From assembly GCA_036732565.1 (NCBI GenBank), contig DAINCF010000235.1:1-10667 (forward strand): a DNA stretch of 10,667 bases, given 5' to 3'. Source of the stretch: JAIVJN01 sp036732565 (GTDB taxonomy: Bacteria; Acidobacteriota; Vicinamibacteria; Vicinamibacterales; UBA2999). Both the position numbers and the translations under genes were made by a program. Of this stretch, positions 1-7,110 are shown piece after piece (within the stretch, counting starts at the first letter, position 1; each line of letters starts with the position of its first letter). Under the pieces are notes generated by a model. That model was given only the letters and a program-made list of their open reading frames with translations, did not search any database and was not told the origin of the DNA.

Positions 1-340
1 ACTCATCCTCGAGCGGCGACAATGCGATCGCGGAGAGGGTCTCGACCGCATCGAGCGATCGCGTCTCCGCCAGTGCCGTCAGCGCTCGCCGGCGCAGCAG
101 CGCGTGCTCGCCATCGAACCGCTCGTGGGCGATCTTCAGGAGGACGGAGGCATCCTCGGCGGTGAAGGGAGCGCCGGTCGCGCCGTGACCGCACAGGCCG
201 GACAGCAGCTTCGCGTTCACCGACTGTCGATGTGCAACGGCGGGATACGCCGCGAGGTTCACGAGCCGCGAGGGGCGCGTGCGTCCGCCGCGGACGATCG
301 ATTGAACCGGCTCGGGTCGAATCTGTTTGATGTGCGCCAT
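1..340 (-). CDS. Partial gene with HEAT-repeat-like segment (3' end beyond left edge)
   Basis: An open frame starts at ATG 340-338 and reads without a stop to the left edge, giving 113 codons. It begins MAHIKQIRPEPVQSIV and its last 35 or so visible residues (ALLRRRALTALAE, then SLDAVETLSAIA) have the alternating Leu/Ala/Arg pattern of a HEAT-type helical pair; this is a pattern judgement, not a profile match. The start is supported by GAGG (351-348) seven bases upstream. That site overlaps the TGA stop of the metalloprotease gene, leaving only 9 bp between the two genes, so they are very likely co-transcribed and perhaps translationally coupled. There is no signal peptide. HEAT-type solenoids usually act as protein-binding scaffolds, but the partner cannot be read from this fragment. 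The existence of the gene is more certain than the repeat assignment. Confidence 0.6.
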   Translation of the reverse strand, partial: MAHIKQIRPEPVQSIVRGGRTRPSRLVNLAAYPAVAHRQSVNAKLLSGLCGHGATGAPFTAEDASVLLKIAHERFDGEHALLRRRALTALAETRSLDAVETLSAIALSPLEDE

Positions 341-349
341 GACCGTGCC

Positions 350-1918
350 TCAGAGAAACACCATGTAGCCGTGAGGAAACATCGTCCGATACTGGTCGTA
401 GTCCAGCTCCGGCCCTCTGACGCCGGTATTGCTCCGCATCAGATTGTTGGCCGTCTCGAGGTGTGACAGCCCGAGATAGTGGCCGACCTCGTGGCCGATC
501 AGCTGGGCCAGCACGCCGACGTTCAATCGACGCGTGCCGCTGGCATCGGTGAAGCCGGTTTTGTCCGCCGCCACGCCATCCTCGCGCCCGCCCTTCGAGG
601 CAGGGCCGGGGATATCACCGGCATATCCGTTGAATCCGCCCCAGTTGAATTGCTGAACCACGTACACGTCGATGAAGTCGTTCGGCACCGACCAGGCTTC
701 GAGCATGTCTCGGTACTCGTCCTCGCTGTCGAGAACGGTCAGCCCACCGGCGAGGCTGTTGTTGATGATGTGGCGGTTCACACCGCGCAGCGTGATGTCG
801 CGGCGCTCGAAGATCTGTCGCATCTGATCGACCGCGTTGTAGAGATCGGTGTGCTCGGCGCTCCCGAAGTCGCCGACCTTGATGATGTTCACGCCGTACG
901 CCAGCATCACCCGGCAGGTGATCTGCCCTCGGATGACGCGGCCGTCGGTCGCGGTCATGCTGATCTGAAGCGCGAGATCTTCTTTGCGATTGTAGGTGTT
1001 GAACACGCCGCTGCCGCGCGGCGAGCTGAACCAGGCGCCAAACCGATACGTGCCGTGCGCCGGTACCGACACGGCGCCGCCGAGGCTGAAGCTGCCCGAT
1101 TCCACGCGGGTACCAGCGCCGACCGGTCCGTCCCAGAACTCCCAGTCGACACCGGTGCGCATCGACACCGCCGCACCATCGCCGTTGGCGATGGTCACCT
1201 CGACCTCGGTCAGAAACGTGTCGTTCTCGGGATGGTAGTCGCCGCGGGCGCTCCACGTCCCCGTGACGGTGGCACCGGCAGGCGCCACTGACAGCGAGAG
1301 CGGATTGGACGGCAACACGAACACGGTGCGCCGGAAGGTCGACTGCGCACCGTCGGCGCGATAGAGCGAGACCAGGAACTCGGCCTGCCCGACCGGCAGC
1401 GTGCGCTCGCGATCGAAGGGGATAACCGCCCTGCCGTCGCCCTGCTGCTCGACGAGATCGGCTTCGACGGTAAACGGATCGCCCGCCCACAGGACCGTCG
1501 CGCTCGCCACGACGCATGGCTGATGGCCGCCGTTCTGGTAGGTGATCGCCAGCATGAACGGCGTGTCGCTCAGCACGAATCCGTCCGCAGGCCTCACGTC
1601 GACGATGTGCAGTGGATCTTCGGCGGCGGTGAAGCTGATGGCGCGCATGCGCCGCAGCTCGGGCAGCGGCGCCGATGATTGACGGGCGATCTGGTTCAAC
1701 GTCAGCCCGTCACCCGCCAGCGACTGCTTGACGAGCTTGGCGGCCTTCGCGGACGCGCCGGCTTTCCGTAGCGTCGCCGTCGGCGTCTCGGCGGTCAACC
1801 GCTCCAGCCTAAACGATGGCGAATCGAACGCTCCAAACGCGCCCGATGGCAGCGTGGTGATGCGTTTCGTCCGAAGCACTCGCGTGCCGGCCGGCGAGCG
1901 CCGGCGGGTCTTGGCCAT
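350..1918 (-). CDS. Metzincin-type zinc metalloprotease with beta-sandwich N-terminal half
   Basis: This is a 522-residue protein. The zinc site is HEVGHYLGLSH at residues 476-486, the full HExxHxxGxxH signature: three His ligands (476, 480, 486) and catalytic Glu477. Met494 in NNLM follows at the right distance for a metzincin Met-turn. The catalytic domain probably starts near residue 335, where VNIIKVGD leads into a helix-rich stretch (TDLYNAVDQMRQIFERR). Residues about 100-330 are rich in beta-strand patterns and look like two sandwich domains, suggesting adhesion or substrate binding. The N-terminus is very basic (MAKTRRR) with no hydrophobic export signal, which is unusual for a metzincin. 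ATG 1918 was chosen because GGAGG lies 5 nt upstream; the TTG four codons earlier would put that site inside the gene. It lies 66 bp after the kinase gene and 9 bp before the HEAT-like gene. The exact family (M10, M12, M43 or other) and substrate are unknown. Confidence 0.82.
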   Translation of the reverse strand: MAKTRRRSPAGTRVLRTKRITTLPSGAFGAFDSPSFRLERLTAETPTATLRKAGASAKAAKLVKQSLAGDGLTLNQIARQSSAPLPELRRMRAISFTAAEDPLHIVDVRPADGFVLSDTPFMLAITYQNGGHQPCVVASATVLWAGDPFTVEADLVEQQGDGRAVIPFDRERTLPVGQAEFLVSLYRADGAQSTFRRTVFVLPSNPLSLSVAPAGATVTGTWSARGDYHPENDTFLTEVEVTIANGDGAAVSMRTGVDWEFWDGPVGAGTRVESGSFSLGGAVSVPAHGTYRFGAWFSSPRGSGVFNTYNRKEDLALQISMTATDGRVIRGQITCRVMLAYGVNIIKVGDFGSAEHTDLYNAVDQMRQIFERRDITLRGVNRHIINNSLAGGLTVLDSEDEYRDMLEAWSVPNDFIDVYVVQQFNWGGFNGYAGDIPGPASKGGREDGVAADKTGFTDASGTRRLNVGVLAQLIGHEVGHYLGLSHLETANNLMRSNTGVRGPELDYDQYRTMFPHGYMVFL

Positions 1919-1923
1919 GACGT

Positions 1924-1928
1924 CCTCC
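1924..1928 (-). promoter_or_regulatory. Ribosome binding site deciding the metalloprotease start
   Basis: On the minus strand this reads GGAGG, five bases before the ATG at 1918. It decides between that ATG and an in-frame TTG at 1930, which would place the site inside the coding region. Confidence 0.7.
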
Positions 1929-1984
1929 AATGGGTAGCGGCGTTCTCCCAGTGGTGACGGTCACGGCCGAATCGTTTCAACAGC

Positions 1985-4951
1985 TCAGCGGATCGCCGCT
2001 GCGTCCCGCGCAGTGCGGCCAAGGACGATCATCGGATGCGAGAGCTGCGGTCCCTTGTCTTCAACGGCTCTCTCCAGCACCAGAAACCGAGCGCCGCGTG
2101 GCTCCAGGTCATAGCGCGCGCCCGCGACCGGGTTGACAATGCGAGTGAGGAGAGTGGACGCGCTCGCACCACGCCACACGGCACGTGGCGTGCCCACGTG
2201 GAGCCGCTCGCCCTTCTCGGTTGTCTGCACTGCCCACAGCGTATCGTCGCCGCTCTGCCAGTAGTGCAGGTTGCCCTGCGCGTCCCACGCCGGCCATCGC
2301 GCGCCGGACGGAGACGCACGAATCTTGTGCGCGCCATCGGGGAACGAGCGCACGTAGACCTGGAACACACCATCGAGCTCGTTCGACTCGTACGCGACCC
2401 ATCGACCATCACGCGAGAACGCGGCGCTGGTCTCGTGAAACGGTGTGTCCGCGAACACCTGCGGGGCGCCGACCGGGCCACCGGAGCCGTTCACCTCGAT
2501 CAGCCGCAAGTCCCAGCCGGTGTCTGGGCGGCTTTCCTGAAAGATCAGATAGCGCCCGTCGGGGGACCACGTATTGGGGTACAAGCGCTGCGGGCTCGTG
2601 AATAGGACCACGGGGTCTCGCCGGCCATCGACGGCCACCGTCAGCAGCTGCCACGTGCCGTCCTTCTGCGCGCCGACCGTGATGCCATCGCCGCGCGAGG
2701 TCCACGTGGGTCGATGAGGGGCCAGCCCGAGTGAGAGCCGTGACCACGTCCCGTTCGCATCTACGAGCCAGAGCTCGGATTCAGTAGACCTGCCGATGAC
2801 GGCGGCGACACGGCGGCCGTCGGGACTCGCCTTGACCTCCCGAAACGCCCGCGGTTTGTCGTCGGCCCTGGAGATGCCGCCATCGCGATCGACCCAGGCG
2901 AGGAGGTAGTCCGAGGAGACCGGTTCACCAGGTCCGAAGAGAAGCGCGCCCGAGGGCGAGAGCGCGAGGTGACCGCCGCCGTTTCGCGCATCGTAGCGAA
3001 CCGGGGCGAGCACGACTTCCGGTGTGCCACGCACCGCGAGACGCTCGGGATCGAATCCGACCGCGTAGATGAGACCACCGCGAACGAACAACAGTCTCCC
3101 TTCGGAACAACACCGAGCGAATCCGGCACCAGACACCAATAGCCGTCGCTCGCCGCTTTCGAGCGACACCGCTTCGATCCGCGCTTCGTCGTACGACGCG
3201 TCCTCGAAGCCGACAGTGAACAGCACCCACTTTCCGCCGGGCAACACGTCCGGCCAGCGATGCGAGGTCTCACCACGCGCCGGGTCCAGCATCGTCAGGG
3301 GAGCGGGCTTGCCGCCGCTCGCCGAGACGCGGAGGAGCCCGGCCGTCTGCGGCGCGGTGAATACGATGGTCCCGTCAGGGGCCCAGGTCGCCCCTCTCGA
3401 ATTGCTGCCGACATCGGCCACCTGCAAGACGGGCCCCCCGGCGACCGGCACTTTCGAGAGCCTGCGGCTCGAGAAGAAGCCGACCCAAGCGCCATCAGGA
3501 GAAAAAAATGGCTGGCGGGCGTCTTCGGTTCCGGCAAGAGCCCGCAGCGAGGGATCCGCCAACTCGCGTACGTACAGCCGCTGCGTCGACGCTTCGACGG
3601 CTTCGAACACGACGCGCGAGCCATCCGGCGCGATCGCGTAGGGCGCCGAGAACTCGCTGGCCAGGGCCACGCCGGCTGGCAGCTCGAGGCTCGAGCGCAA
3701 CGCAGGAGAGACCGAAGGAGTCGACGGCGAACGCAGCAGCAGGGACGCGCCGAGCGCGGCGATCGACGCCATGGCGATCGCCCATGGCAGCAGTCGCATC
3801 GCCGTCGTACGCCGCGTGCGTGAGGCATCCACGGCCGGCACGTGCGCCTGCGTGTCCGCGAGCTCGAGACGGGCGTCGCCAACGTGCTGGAGTCGCATGC
3901 GCGGATCGCGGCGCAGGCAGCGGCGAAGCAACCGGCTGACGTTGGTCGGTGCGTCGGCAGGCAGCGCCAGCCAATCCGGGTCGTCACGCAGCACGGCTGC
4001 CACGACCTCCGACACCGAACGGCCCGGGAATGCCGGCCGTGCCGTGAGCATCTCGTACAACACGCAGCCGAACGCCCACACGTCGGTGCGCGTGTCCACG
4101 TTCTCGCCTCTCACCTGCTCCGGGCTCATGTACCGCGCGGTCCCGAGGACGACGCCCGGTGAGGTGAGCGGTGCGGCTGGGGGATCGAGCGCAGGCGTGG
4201 TACCGATTTCCTTCGCCAAGCCGAAGTCGACCAGCTTGACGCGGCCATCGGCCGTCACCATGACGTTGGACGGCTTCAAGTCGCGGTGAATCACGCCCTT
4301 GCCGTGGGCCTCTTCGAGCCCCTCGACGATTTGCCCGGCCACGCTCAGCGCCGCTTCGATGGGCATCGCGCCGCGCACCAGCCGGTCCGCGAGCGTCTCG
4401 CCGTCGACGCGCTCGAGCACCAGGTACGGCTCGCCGTCCAACTGCTCGAAGCCGTAAATGGTCCCGATGTTCGGATGACTCAGCGTGGCGAGCACACGCG
4501 CTTCGCGCTCGAAGCGTCGTAGGCTGGCCGAGTCGCCACGAAAGGTGCGCGCCAAGGCCTTGATCGCAACCTCGCGGCCCAAGGTCGGGTCGAGCGCGCG
4601 GTAGACGCGGCCCATTCCGCCGGCGCCCAGGAGGTCGAGCACGTGATAGCGTCCCAGGTGCTGTCCGGGCGTCAGCGACGGGGCCGAGTCCTCGGACGCG
4701 TCGTGCCTTGATCGTTCGTGCAACTGGGAGAGGGGTTCGATCACCGAGTCGAGAAGCGTGCGGACGCGCGGGTCCGGCGACTCGATGAAGTCGCCGGCGC
4801 TTTCGTGAGCCACGAGCAGCGATGCGACCTCGTCGAGCAGACCCCGATCGCTGCCGCAGGCTTGCTCGAGAAACGGAGCACGACGATCCAGCGGCAAGGC
4901 CACTGCCGCATCGTACAACTCGCCCGCTCTACGATACCGCTCGGGATTCAT
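1985..4951 (-). CDS. Transmembrane Ser/Thr protein kinase with C-terminal PD40/WD40-like propeller
   Basis: This is a 988-residue Hanks-type kinase. Residues 1-60 form the N-terminal helical segment common in acidobacterial kinases (ending in LLVAHESAGDFIESP). The kinase domain, about 100-345, is complete. It has the glycine loop GAGGMGRVY (109-117), Lys131 in VAIK, the alpha-C Glu150 in REA, the HRDLKPSN loop (222-229, Asp224 catalytic), DFG (242-244) and SPE (276-278). One membrane span lies at about 386-406. The rest, about 420-960, carries repeated SPDG-type propeller blades, for example at 439, 484, 524, 709, 796 and 846. The kinase should thus be cytoplasmic and the propeller outside the membrane as a sensor. 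ATG 4951 overlaps the sigma factor stop (TGATG); a GTG one codon earlier is possible. An expected role is to phosphorylate a partner, perhaps the adjacent sigma factor; that is inferred from adjacency. Confidence 0.93.
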   Translation of the reverse strand: MNPERYRRAGELYDAAVALPLDRRAPFLEQACGSDRGLLDEVASLLVAHESAGDFIESPDPRVRTLLDSVIEPLSQLHERSRHDASEDSAPSLTPGQHLGRYHVLDLLGAGGMGRVYRALDPTLGREVAIKALARTFRGDSASLRRFEREARVLATLSHPNIGTIYGFEQLDGEPYLVLERVDGETLADRLVRGAMPIEAALSVAGQIVEGLEEAHGKGVIHRDLKPSNVMVTADGRVKLVDFGLAKEIGTTPALDPPAAPLTSPGVVLGTARYMSPEQVRGENVDTRTDVWAFGCVLYEMLTARPAFPGRSVSEVVAAVLRDDPDWLALPADAPTNVSRLLRRCLRRDPRMRLQHVGDARLELADTQAHVPAVDASRTRRTTAMRLLPWAIAMASIAALGASLLLRSPSTPSVSPALRSSLELPAGVALASEFSAPYAIAPDGSRVVFEAVEASTQRLYVRELADPSLRALAGTEDARQPFFSPDGAWVGFFSSRRLSKVPVAGGPVLQVADVGSNSRGATWAPDGTIVFTAPQTAGLLRVSASGGKPAPLTMLDPARGETSHRWPDVLPGGKWVLFTVGFEDASYDEARIEAVSLESGERRLLVSGAGFARCCSEGRLLFVRGGLIYAVGFDPERLAVRGTPEVVLAPVRYDARNGGGHLALSPSGALLFGPGEPVSSDYLLAWVDRDGGISRADDKPRAFREVKASPDGRRVAAVIGRSTESELWLVDANGTWSRLSLGLAPHRPTWTSRGDGITVGAQKDGTWQLLTVAVDGRRDPVVLFTSPQRLYPNTWSPDGRYLIFQESRPDTGWDLRLIEVNGSGGPVGAPQVFADTPFHETSAAFSRDGRWVAYESNELDGVFQVYVRSFPDGAHKIRASPSGARWPAWDAQGNLHYWQSGDDTLWAVQTTEKGERLHVGTPRAVWRGASASTLLTRIVNPVAGARYDLEPRGARFLVLERAVEDKGPQLSHPMIVLGRTARDAAAIR

Positions 4952-4953
4952 CA
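4949..4953 (-). promoter_or_regulatory. TGATG stop/start overlap coupling sigma factor and kinase
   Basis: The sigma factor TGA (4953-4951) and the kinase ATG (4951-4949) share one base. This arrangement usually lets a terminating ribosome restart on the next gene, keeping the two products in fixed proportion. No strong Shine-Dalgarno sequence precedes the kinase ATG, which fits coupling. Confidence 0.65.
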
Positions 4954-5520
4954 CGATTCACGACGATTGAGCTCGCGATACAGCCACGCCTGGGCCAGGC
5001 TCCAGTCGCGCCGGACCGTGCCGACCGACACGTCGAGCAGGTGGGCGATTTCCGTGAGGCTCAACCCGCCGAAGAAACGAAGCTCGACCACCCGGCTGTG
5101 ACGCGGGTGTAAACCTTCCAGCGTGGTCAACGCATCGTCCAGGGCAATGAGGTCCGCGCTCTTGGCGATGGCGACATCGGCGGCGCCGGACAGCGACACG
5201 TGTAACTGCCCCCCTCCCCGCTTCTCGCGATTCCTCGTACGCGCCGCGTCCACGAGGATGTGCCGCATCGCCTGGGCCGCGAGGCCGAAGAACTGCGCAC
5301 GACTCTGCCACTGCACGTCCTTCCAGTCGACCAGTTGCAGAAACGCCTCGTTGACGAGCGCCGTGGTCTGGAGCACATGTCCGGGCCGCTCGTCAGCCAT
5401 GTAATGCGCCGCGAGGCGGTGCAGGTGGCGGTGGACGACCGGCGCCAGACGATCGAACGCTGCCTGGTCGCCATTGGTCCAGGCAACGAGCAGCTGTGTG
5501 ATGTCTGGCTCCGGAGACAT
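4951..5520 (-). CDS. ECF-type RNA polymerase sigma factor (TIGR02999-like)
   Basis: This 189-residue protein should direct RNA polymerase to a dedicated promoter set. Region 2 covers about residues 17-98. It includes a helix with VNEAFLQLVD (56-65) and the stretch FFGLAAQAMRHILVDAARTR (78-97), which is characteristic of the acidobacterial and planctomycete ECF group known as TIGR02999/Sigma70_ECF. Region 4 (about 128-186) has the helix-turn-helix ELRFFGGLSLTEIAHLLDVS followed by VGTVRRDW for -35 recognition. No anti-sigma factor gene is adjacent. Instead the gene overlaps a transmembrane Ser/Thr kinase gene, a pairing well known in Acidobacteriota. This suggests kinase-dependent control rather than a classic anti-sigma. 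The start at ATG 5520 gives a typical N-terminus (MSPEPDITQLLVAW). The upstream Shine-Dalgarno match is weak, and a palindrome sits about 20 bases upstream. Confidence 0.92.
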   Translation of the reverse strand: MSPEPDITQLLVAWTNGDQAAFDRLAPVVHRHLHRLAAHYMADERPGHVLQTTALVNEAFLQLVDWKDVQWQSRAQFFGLAAQAMRHILVDAARTRNREKRGGGQLHVSLSGAADVAIAKSADLIALDDALTTLEGLHPRHSRVVELRFFGGLSLTEIAHLLDVSVGTVRRDWSLAQAWLYRELNRRES

Positions 5521-5539
5521 ATCGTGCGGCCCCGCTCAG

Positions 5540-5562
5540 GGCCCCAGCGGGCCGCTGGCGCC
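5540..5562. promoter_or_regulatory. Palindrome upstream of the sigma factor start
   Basis: The core CCAGCGG-G-CCGCTGG (5544-5558) is a perfect 7+1+7 inverted repeat. After one C:C mismatch, three more pairs extend it to 5540-5562. It begins 20 bases upstream of the sigma ATG on the minus strand. It could be a dimeric repressor operator or, in mRNA, a hairpin near the ribosome binding region. There is no T-run on either side to suggest a terminator. GC-rich DNA produces such dyads by chance more often than AT-rich DNA, so this is a candidate only. Confidence 0.35.
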
Positions 5563-5682
5563 TACACATTACCAAATTCAGGCATCCGGCATGAGCACGG
5601 TTAGCACTTCGGCCGCCGAACGTCGCCCTTATGAGTATGAGCACGTCCACGACGACCACCTTGCTACTTCGCTTGATGGCCA

Positions 5683-5690
5683 GGAAGGAG
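5683..5690 (+). promoter_or_regulatory. Ribosome binding site deciding the haloperoxidase start
   Basis: GGAAGGAG is followed by six bases and then GTG at 5697. It is the only strong Shine-Dalgarno match in the region. The GTG start gives a compact signal peptide, whereas the ATGs at 5631, 5637 and 5676 have nothing comparable. Confidence 0.65.
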
Positions 5691-5696
5691 ATTGCA

Positions 5697-7025
5697 GTGA
5701 TTGCCCGTTCGGTTCTGACATGTTTGCTGCTGCTCGCGAGCGCCGTTCACACGTTCGCGGGCCACTTCACGGACAAAGCGCCCAATGTGGTGATCGATTG
5801 GGCAGCCATCGTTCAGCCAGCGATTCACAACGCCACTGCCCCACGATCGGCAGGCACGGCGCAGGTGCTTCACACCATCGTCATGCTCGCGGTCTACGAC
5901 GCCGCCGTGGCCATCGAGGGCGGGTATGAACCGTACGCCGCGGACATCCGAGCGCCGAGGCGGGCCGATGTGCGTGCGGCGGTCGCGACCGCAGCCTACC
6001 TGACCGCCCGCGCGCGCGTCGCGTCGTCCCAGTACGCGTATCTCGACGATCAGTATGCCGCTTACCTGATCAACATCCCTGACAGCGAGGCCAAGGATCG
6101 CGGTATCCGCGTCGGCGAAGACGCGTCGGCGGCGATTCTCGGGCGGCGCGCCAACGACGGTTTTGCAGACGCCGTGCCCTACTTCTGCAGCACGCTCCCG
6201 CCAACCGTGGGCGAGTTCGAGCCCGATGCCGGCTGCCCGACCCAGTCGAGCGACCCGCAGCCGGTCGATGCCAAGGTGGGCCGGATTCGCCCGTTCACGT
6301 TCACAGACCCTGCGCGGCTCAGACCCAGCGGTCCATCGTCGTTGTCGTCGGATGCCTACACGGCTGACTTCGTCGAGACGCGCGACTACGGCCGATACAA
6401 CAGCAGCGTCCGCTCGCTCGAACAGACGGACATCGCGTACTTCTGGTCCGAGCACCCCTATGTCTTCTGGAACCGCAACCTGATCAACCTTGCGATCGAG
6501 CGACGCCTGAACGTTCGGGACGCCGCCCGCTTCTTCGCCATGGTCCACACCGCCGCCTCCGACGCGGTGATCGCCGGGTTCGAGGCCAAGTACTTCTACA
6601 CCGCGTGGCGGCCTAGAACGGCGATTCCCCGAGCCGACCTGGACGGCAACCCGTACACCGATCCGGATCTGAGCTGGACGCCCCTGTTGAAGGTGAACCA
6701 CCCCGAATATCCATCGGGGCACGGATTCTGGTCGACCGCGGTGACCGACGCCGTCGCGTCGTTCTTTCACACTGACAAGGTCCGCTGGACGCTCGTCGCA
6801 TCGAAAGCGGCGGTGCCTCCACTCGTGCTGACGGAGCGCACGTATCACGACCTCGACGCGATCATGCGCGACGTGGACAACGCACGCGTGTGGGGCGGAC
6901 TCCACTGGCGACAGTCCATGCGTCATGGCGCCAAAATCGGCCGCGCCGTCGCCAGGCATGTCGCCAAGCACTTCTTCCTGCCGACGCACTGTCGCGGGAT
7001 AGCGGCATGGGACACGTGTCGCTGA
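5697..7025 (+). CDS. Exported vanadium-dependent haloperoxidase-like protein (PAP2 superfamily)
   Basis: This 442-residue protein is predicted to be exported. Residues 1-20 (VIARSVLTCLLLLASAVHTF) form a signal peptide with a likely cut after TFA. The vanadate pocket is complete. Lys298 and Arg305 lie in KYFYTAWRP, Ser340-Gly341-His342 in YPSGH, and Arg397 and His403 in RVWGGLH. The spacings (7; S-G-H; 6) equal those of the Curvularia chloroperoxidase pocket (K353/R360, S402-G403-H404, R490/H496). Such enzymes use hydrogen peroxide to oxidise halides; related family members are acid phosphatases, and the sequence alone does not settle which. His335, five residues before the Ser, sits where algal bromoperoxidases carry His and the fungal enzyme Phe. 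The start is GTG 5697, chosen by its ribosome binding site; ATG 5631 would add 22 residues before the signal peptide. It is divergent from the sigma/kinase genes and upstream of the fibre array, with no clear functional link to either. Confidence 0.87.
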   Translation: MIARSVLTCLLLLASAVHTFAGHFTDKAPNVVIDWAAIVQPAIHNATAPRSAGTAQVLHTIVMLAVYDAAVAIEGGYEPYAADIRAPRRADVRAAVATAAYLTARARVASSQYAYLDDQYAAYLINIPDSEAKDRGIRVGEDASAAILGRRANDGFADAVPYFCSTLPPTVGEFEPDAGCPTQSSDPQPVDAKVGRIRPFTFTDPARLRPSGPSSLSSDAYTADFVETRDYGRYNSSVRSLEQTDIAYFWSEHPYVFWNRNLINLAIERRLNVRDAARFFAMVHTAASDAVIAGFEAKYFYTAWRPRTAIPRADLDGNPYTDPDLSWTPLLKVNHPEYPSGHGFWSTAVTDAVASFFHTDKVRWTLVASKAAVPPLVLTERTYHDLDAIMRDVDNARVWGGLHWRQSMRHGAKIGRAVARHVAKHFFLPTHCRGIAAWDTCR

Positions 7026-7048
7026 CGAGCACGCCAAGCTAACGGAAC

Positions 7049-7110
7049 TTTCTCTCTTCAATTGATTCGTTCATCGGCCGAGCCACGGCTCGGCCTCAGT
7101 GGAGGTGTGT
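7049..7110 (+). promoter_or_regulatory. Duplicated leader with hairpin, copy 1 (upstream of gene A)
   Basis: This segment recurs almost unchanged at 10300-10359. It begins TTTCTCTCTTCAAT and carries a perfect hairpin at 7076-7095 (GGCCGAGC, loop CACG, GCTCGGCC). It ends in GGAGG (7101-7105), five bases before the ATG at 7111. Because both copies end exactly at a start codon of a related gene, it is most simply read as the promoter-proximal leader of each unit. The hairpin ends five bases before the ribosome binding site, so it could affect translation or mRNA stability. No standard promoter hexamers were recognised inside it. Confidence 0.6.

Larger units (their letters stand above)
5521..5696. 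promoter_or_regulatory. Divergent intergenic region between sigma factor and haloperoxidase genes
   Basis: This 176-bp stretch should hold promoters for both directions. It contains an AT-richer island (about 5564-5581, ACACATTACCAAATTCAG) in otherwise GC-rich DNA. On the minus strand that island includes TAATGT, a possible -10 element for the sigma gene, but no convincing -35 hexamer was found. A 23-nt palindrome lies between the island and the sigma start. In-frame ATGs at 5631, 5637 and 5676 lie in the right part but have no good ribosome binding site, so I treat that part as untranslated. Confidence 0.4.

Noticed and set aside
479..1291. Open frame of 270 codons on the plus strand inside the metalloprotease gene
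   Set aside because: It is antisense to the gene with the HExxHxxGxxH motif and has no supporting ribosome binding site or motif.
1954..1964. Small dyad GTGACGGTCAC in the gap between kinase and metalloprotease genes
   Set aside because: With only five pairs and one central base, a chance origin is likely, and there is no T-run for a terminator.
5631..5696. Extended haloperoxidase start at ATG 5631
   Set aside because: It has no Shine-Dalgarno sequence and would add a Ser/Thr-rich stretch before a complete signal peptide. GTG 5697 has a strong site at a good distance. The longer form cannot be fully excluded.
5697..5765. Cys in VLTC of the haloperoxidase signal considered as a lipobox
   Set aside because: The residues before the Cys do not fit L-[AS]-[GA]-C, and a long hydrophobic run continues after it, as in an ordinary signal peptide cut after TFA.
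5664..7061. Long open frame of 465 codons on the minus strand across the haloperoxidase gene
   Set aside because: It is the mirror of a real gene in GC-rich DNA, where stop codons are rare in antisense frames. Its translation has no recognisable motif and is rich in Arg and Gly; the plus strand carries the full vanadate motifs.
7076..7095. Hairpin read as a Rho-independent terminator for the haloperoxidase gene
   Set aside because: It is not followed by a T-run, and it is duplicated together with a downstream ribosome binding site and start codon. It belongs to the leader of genes A and A'.
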